Below are positions 29,240 through 31,113 of a stretch of 31,113 nt of DNA, piece after piece; within the stretch, counting starts at the first letter, position 1; each line of letters starts with the position of its first letter. A program made the position numbers and the translations under genes. The stretch spans positions 1 to 31,113 of the forward strand of contig CAZCLF010000024.1 in NCBI GenBank assembly GCA_964499485.1, in the 5' to 3' direction. Source of the stretch: Ga0074130 sp964499485. Its GTDB lineage: Bacteria > Pseudomonadota > Gammaproteobacteria > Burkholderiales > Rhodocyclaceae. The notes under the pieces were generated by a model, which was given only the letters and a program-made list of their open reading frames with translations, was not told the origin of the DNA and ran no database searches.

Positions 29240-30721
29240 ATGAAATACCGTGACCTGCGCGACTTCATCGCGCAACTCGAACAGCAAGGCGAGCTCAAGC
29301 GCGTTGGCGTCGAGATCGACACGCATCTGGAAATGACTGAAATCTGTGACCGCACCTTGCGCGCAGGCGGCCCAGCGATTCTGTTCGAGAAACCCAAAGG
29401 TCATACCATGCCGGTGCTCGGTAATCTGTTTGGCACGCCCAAGCGCGTGGCACTGGGCATGGGCGAGAGCGATGTCATGTCGTTGCGAGAAGTTGGCAAA
29501 TTACTGGCCATGCTGAAGGAACCGGAGCCGCCCAAGGGCTTGCGGGATGCTTGGGACAAACTGCCAGTGCTCAAACAAGTCCTGAATATGTCGCCCAAGG
29601 TGCTCTCGTCGGCACCCTGTCAGGAGACTGTGTGGGAAGGCAAGGACGTTGATCTGTCGCGCCTGCCCATTCAACACTGTTGGCCGGGCGATGCCGCACC
29701 ACTGATCACGTGGGGGCTGACGGTCACGCGCGGGCCGGAGAAAACGCGCCAGAATCTAGGCATCTATCGTCAGCAAGTGCTGGGGCCTAACAAGCTCATC
29801 ATGCGTTGGTTGGCGCATCGCGGTGGGGCACTCGACTTCCGTGATCACTGCGAAAAATTCCCAGGCAAACCGTATCCGGTGGCCGTGGTGCTGGGCTGCG
29901 ATCCGGCCACCATTTTGGGGGCAGTCACACCGGTCCCCGATACCTTGTCCGAATACCAATTCGCTGGCCTGCTGCGTGGGAGCAAGACGGAACTGGTAAA
30001 GTGCATTGGCTCAGATCTACAAGTCCCGGCTTATGCAGAGATCGTACTGGAGGGTGCTATTTACGCAACTGAGCACCCCGGTAAGTATGAGACGGCACCC
30101 GAAGGCCCGTATGGCGATCACACCGGCTACTACAACGAGGTGGCCGAGTTCCCGGTGTTCACCGTAGAGCGCATCACCATGCGCAAGAATCCGATTTACC
30201 ACTCTACCTACACAGGCAAGCCGCCGGATGAGCCGGCCATGCTGGGGGTGGCGCTCAACGAGGTGTTTGTGCCACTGCTGCAAAAGCAGTTTCCTGAAAT
30301 CACCGACTTCTACCTGCCTCCGGAAGGCTGCTCTTACCGCATGGCGGTGGTGAGCATGAAGAAACAATATCCGGGCCACGCCAAGCGTGTGATGTTTGGC
30401 ATCTGGAGTTTTCTGCGTCAGTTCATGTACACCAAGTTCATCATCGTCACTGACGACGATGTGAATGTGCGCGACTGGAAGGAGGTCATGTGGGCGCTGA
30501 CCACGCGCGTCGATGCGGCGCGCGACACGCTCATCGTTGAACACACACCGATCGACTATCTCGACTTCGCCTCGCCGGTTTCGGGTCTGGGCAGCAAGAT
30601 GGGGATCGATGCCACCAACAAATGGCCGGGCGAAACCACGCGCGAATGGGGTACGCCGATTGTTATGGATGCTGCAGTAAAGCAGCGGGTGGATGCGCTA
30701 TGGGGCCAGCTGGGTCTCTAG
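29240..30721 (+). CDS. ubiD: 4-hydroxy-3-polyprenylbenzoate decarboxylase
   Basis: UbiD removes the carboxyl group after prenylation, using prenylated FMN made by UbiX. The 493-residue protein (E. coli about 497) starts MKYRDLRDFIAQLEQQGEL, as in relatives. It has the conserved blocks NLGIYRQQVLGPNKLIMRW (172-190), the acidic EIVLEG (267-272) and EGPYGDHTGYYNE (288-300) that surround the cofactor. ATG 29240 is preferred to an in-frame GTG at 29234. No ubiX lies in the window. A strong terminator follows 12 bp after the stop. Confidence 0.97.
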   Translation: MKYRDLRDFIAQLEQQGELKRVGVEIDTHLEMTEICDRTLRAGGPAILFEKPKGHTMPVLGNLFGTPKRVALGMGESDVMSLREVGKLLAMLKEPEPPKGLRDAWDKLPVLKQVLNMSPKVLSSAPCQETVWEGKDVDLSRLPIQHCWPGDAAPLITWGLTVTRGPEKTRQNLGIYRQQVLGPNKLIMRWLAHRGGALDFRDHCEKFPGKPYPVAVVLGCDPATILGAVTPVPDTLSEYQFAGLLRGSKTELVKCIGSDLQVPAYAEIVLEGAIYATEHPGKYETAPEGPYGDHTGYYNEVAEFPVFTVERITMRKNPIYHSTYTGKPPDEPAMLGVALNEVFVPLLQKQFPEITDFYLPPEGCSYRMAVVSMKKQYPGHAKRVMFGIWSFLRQFMYTKFIIVTDDDVNVRDWKEVMWALTTRVDAARDTLIVEHTPIDYLDFASPVSGLGSKMGIDATNKWPGETTREWGTPIVMDAAVKQRVDALWGQLGL

Positions 30722-30733
30722 GTACTGCAGCAC

Positions 30734-30769
30734 AATAGAAAGGGCGACCCGTGGGTCGCCCTTTCTATT
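30734..30769. terminator. Bidirectional terminator between ubiD and metE
   Basis: AATAGAAAGGGCGACCC (30734-30750) and GGGTCGCCCTTTCTATT (30753-30769) form a perfect 17-bp inverted repeat with only GT between. The GC core is flanked by A-rich and T-rich ends on both sides, so it can terminate transcripts from both convergent genes. Confidence 0.88.
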
Positions 30770-30781
30770 TCATGGCTGAGT

Positions 30782-31113
30782 TTAAGCCGCCTTGGCTGCA
30801 GATTCAGCACGTAGGATAAAGGCTGCTTCCACCATATTGCGCAACGCGGCTTCGGTTTCTGGCCAACCCCGTGTCTTGAGGCCACAATCTGGATTTACCC
30901 ACAGTCGTTCAGCGGGCACCACTTCAGCCGCCTTCTTCAGCAGATGCACCATCTCATCGGTTGAAGGCACGCGTGGCGAGTGAATGTCATACACGCCGGG
31001 ACCGATATCGTTCGGGTACTTGAAGTCACCAAATCCGGTCAGCAGTTCCATATCGGAACGGCTGGTTTCGATGGTGATCACGTCAGCGTCCATGGCCGCG
31101 ATTTCGGGCAGGA
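30782..31113 (-). CDS. metE: Cobalamin-independent methionine synthase, C-terminal part
   Basis: MetE transfers a methyl group from methyltetrahydropteroyl-triglutamate to homocysteine. Only the last 110 codons are present; the gene runs off the right edge (frame LPEIAAMDADVITIE continues to the border). The catalytic C-terminal barrel is recognisable from ETSRSDMELL, IGPGVYDIHSPRVPS and WVNPDCGLKTRGWPE, whose cysteine is a zinc ligand (E. coli Cys726). The stop is at 30782, 12 bp from the shared terminator. An internal ATG at 31093 is not the start. Confidence 0.97.
   Translation of the reverse strand, partial: LPEIAAMDADVITIETSRSDMELLTGFGDFKYPNDIGPGVYDIHSPRVPSTDEMVHLLKKAAEVVPAERLWVNPDCGLKTRGWPETEAALRNMVEAAFILRAESAAKAA

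Noticed and set aside
1..31113. CRISPR array, tRNA/rRNA genes, insertion sequences, attachment sites, prophage or toxin-antitoxin genes
   Set aside because: None seen on either strand; all gaps are under 300 bp and the gene content is core metabolism and translation.

Overview
This 31 kb window comes from a betaproteobacterium. The ribosomal proteins, the FadE with an N-terminal membrane anchor, the linked ubiC-ubiA and the ubiD all read as betaproteobacterial. The Neisseriales/Chitinibacteraceae side looks likeliest, but I cannot settle genus or family from sequence alone. Base composition is moderately GC-rich and coding density is very high. I see no tRNA, rRNA, insertion sequence, integrase, CRISPR array or prophage gene.

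Positions 1-15755 are the conserved translation super-cluster, all on the + strand: tuf, then S10 (rpsJ-rplC-rplD-rplW-rplB-rpsS-rplV-rpsC-rplP-rpmC-rpsQ), spc (rplN-rplX-rplE-rpsN-rpsH-rplF-rplR-rpsE-rpmD-rplO-secY-infA-rpmJ) and alpha (rpsM-rpsK-rpsD-rpoA-rplQ). The genes are intact. The less ordinary content is the punctuation. A sigma70-type promoter precedes rpsJ, rplN and rpsM. An intrinsic terminator is folded into the last codons of rpsQ. Terminator-like hairpins lie between rpsJ and rplC, in the rplN leader and between rpoA and rplQ. A long hairpin holding an eight-codon mini-ORF sits between rpsD and rpoA. A strong bidirectional terminator follows rplQ.

Positions 15776-17593 (- strand) hold an Atm1/ABCB7-type ABC exporter. 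It diverges from a + strand fatty-acid beta-oxidation operon (17721-23348): membrane-anchored acyl-CoA dehydrogenase FadE, a FadI-like thiolase, and a FadJ/FadB-like hydratase/dehydrogenase. The divergent intergenic region carries an 8-bp inverted repeat and a possible leaderless start for the exporter.

Positions 23470-30721 are a compact + strand run: a DUF2802 membrane/coiled-coil protein, a SPOR-domain membrane protein, FliW (flagellin/CsrA-binding assembly factor), a RidA-family deaminase, RecG, then three ubiquinone genes ubiC, ubiA and ubiD. The first two and last two steps interlock by 4-bp or longer overlaps. A 17-bp perfect inverted repeat serves as a shared terminator with the convergent metE, of which only the C-terminal 110 codons are in the window.

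I find no clearly new defence or mobile system. The best leads are regulatory: how this bacterium punctuates its ribosomal operons, the rpsD-rpoA hairpin, and the DUF2802-SPOR-FliW trio far from other flagellar genes.
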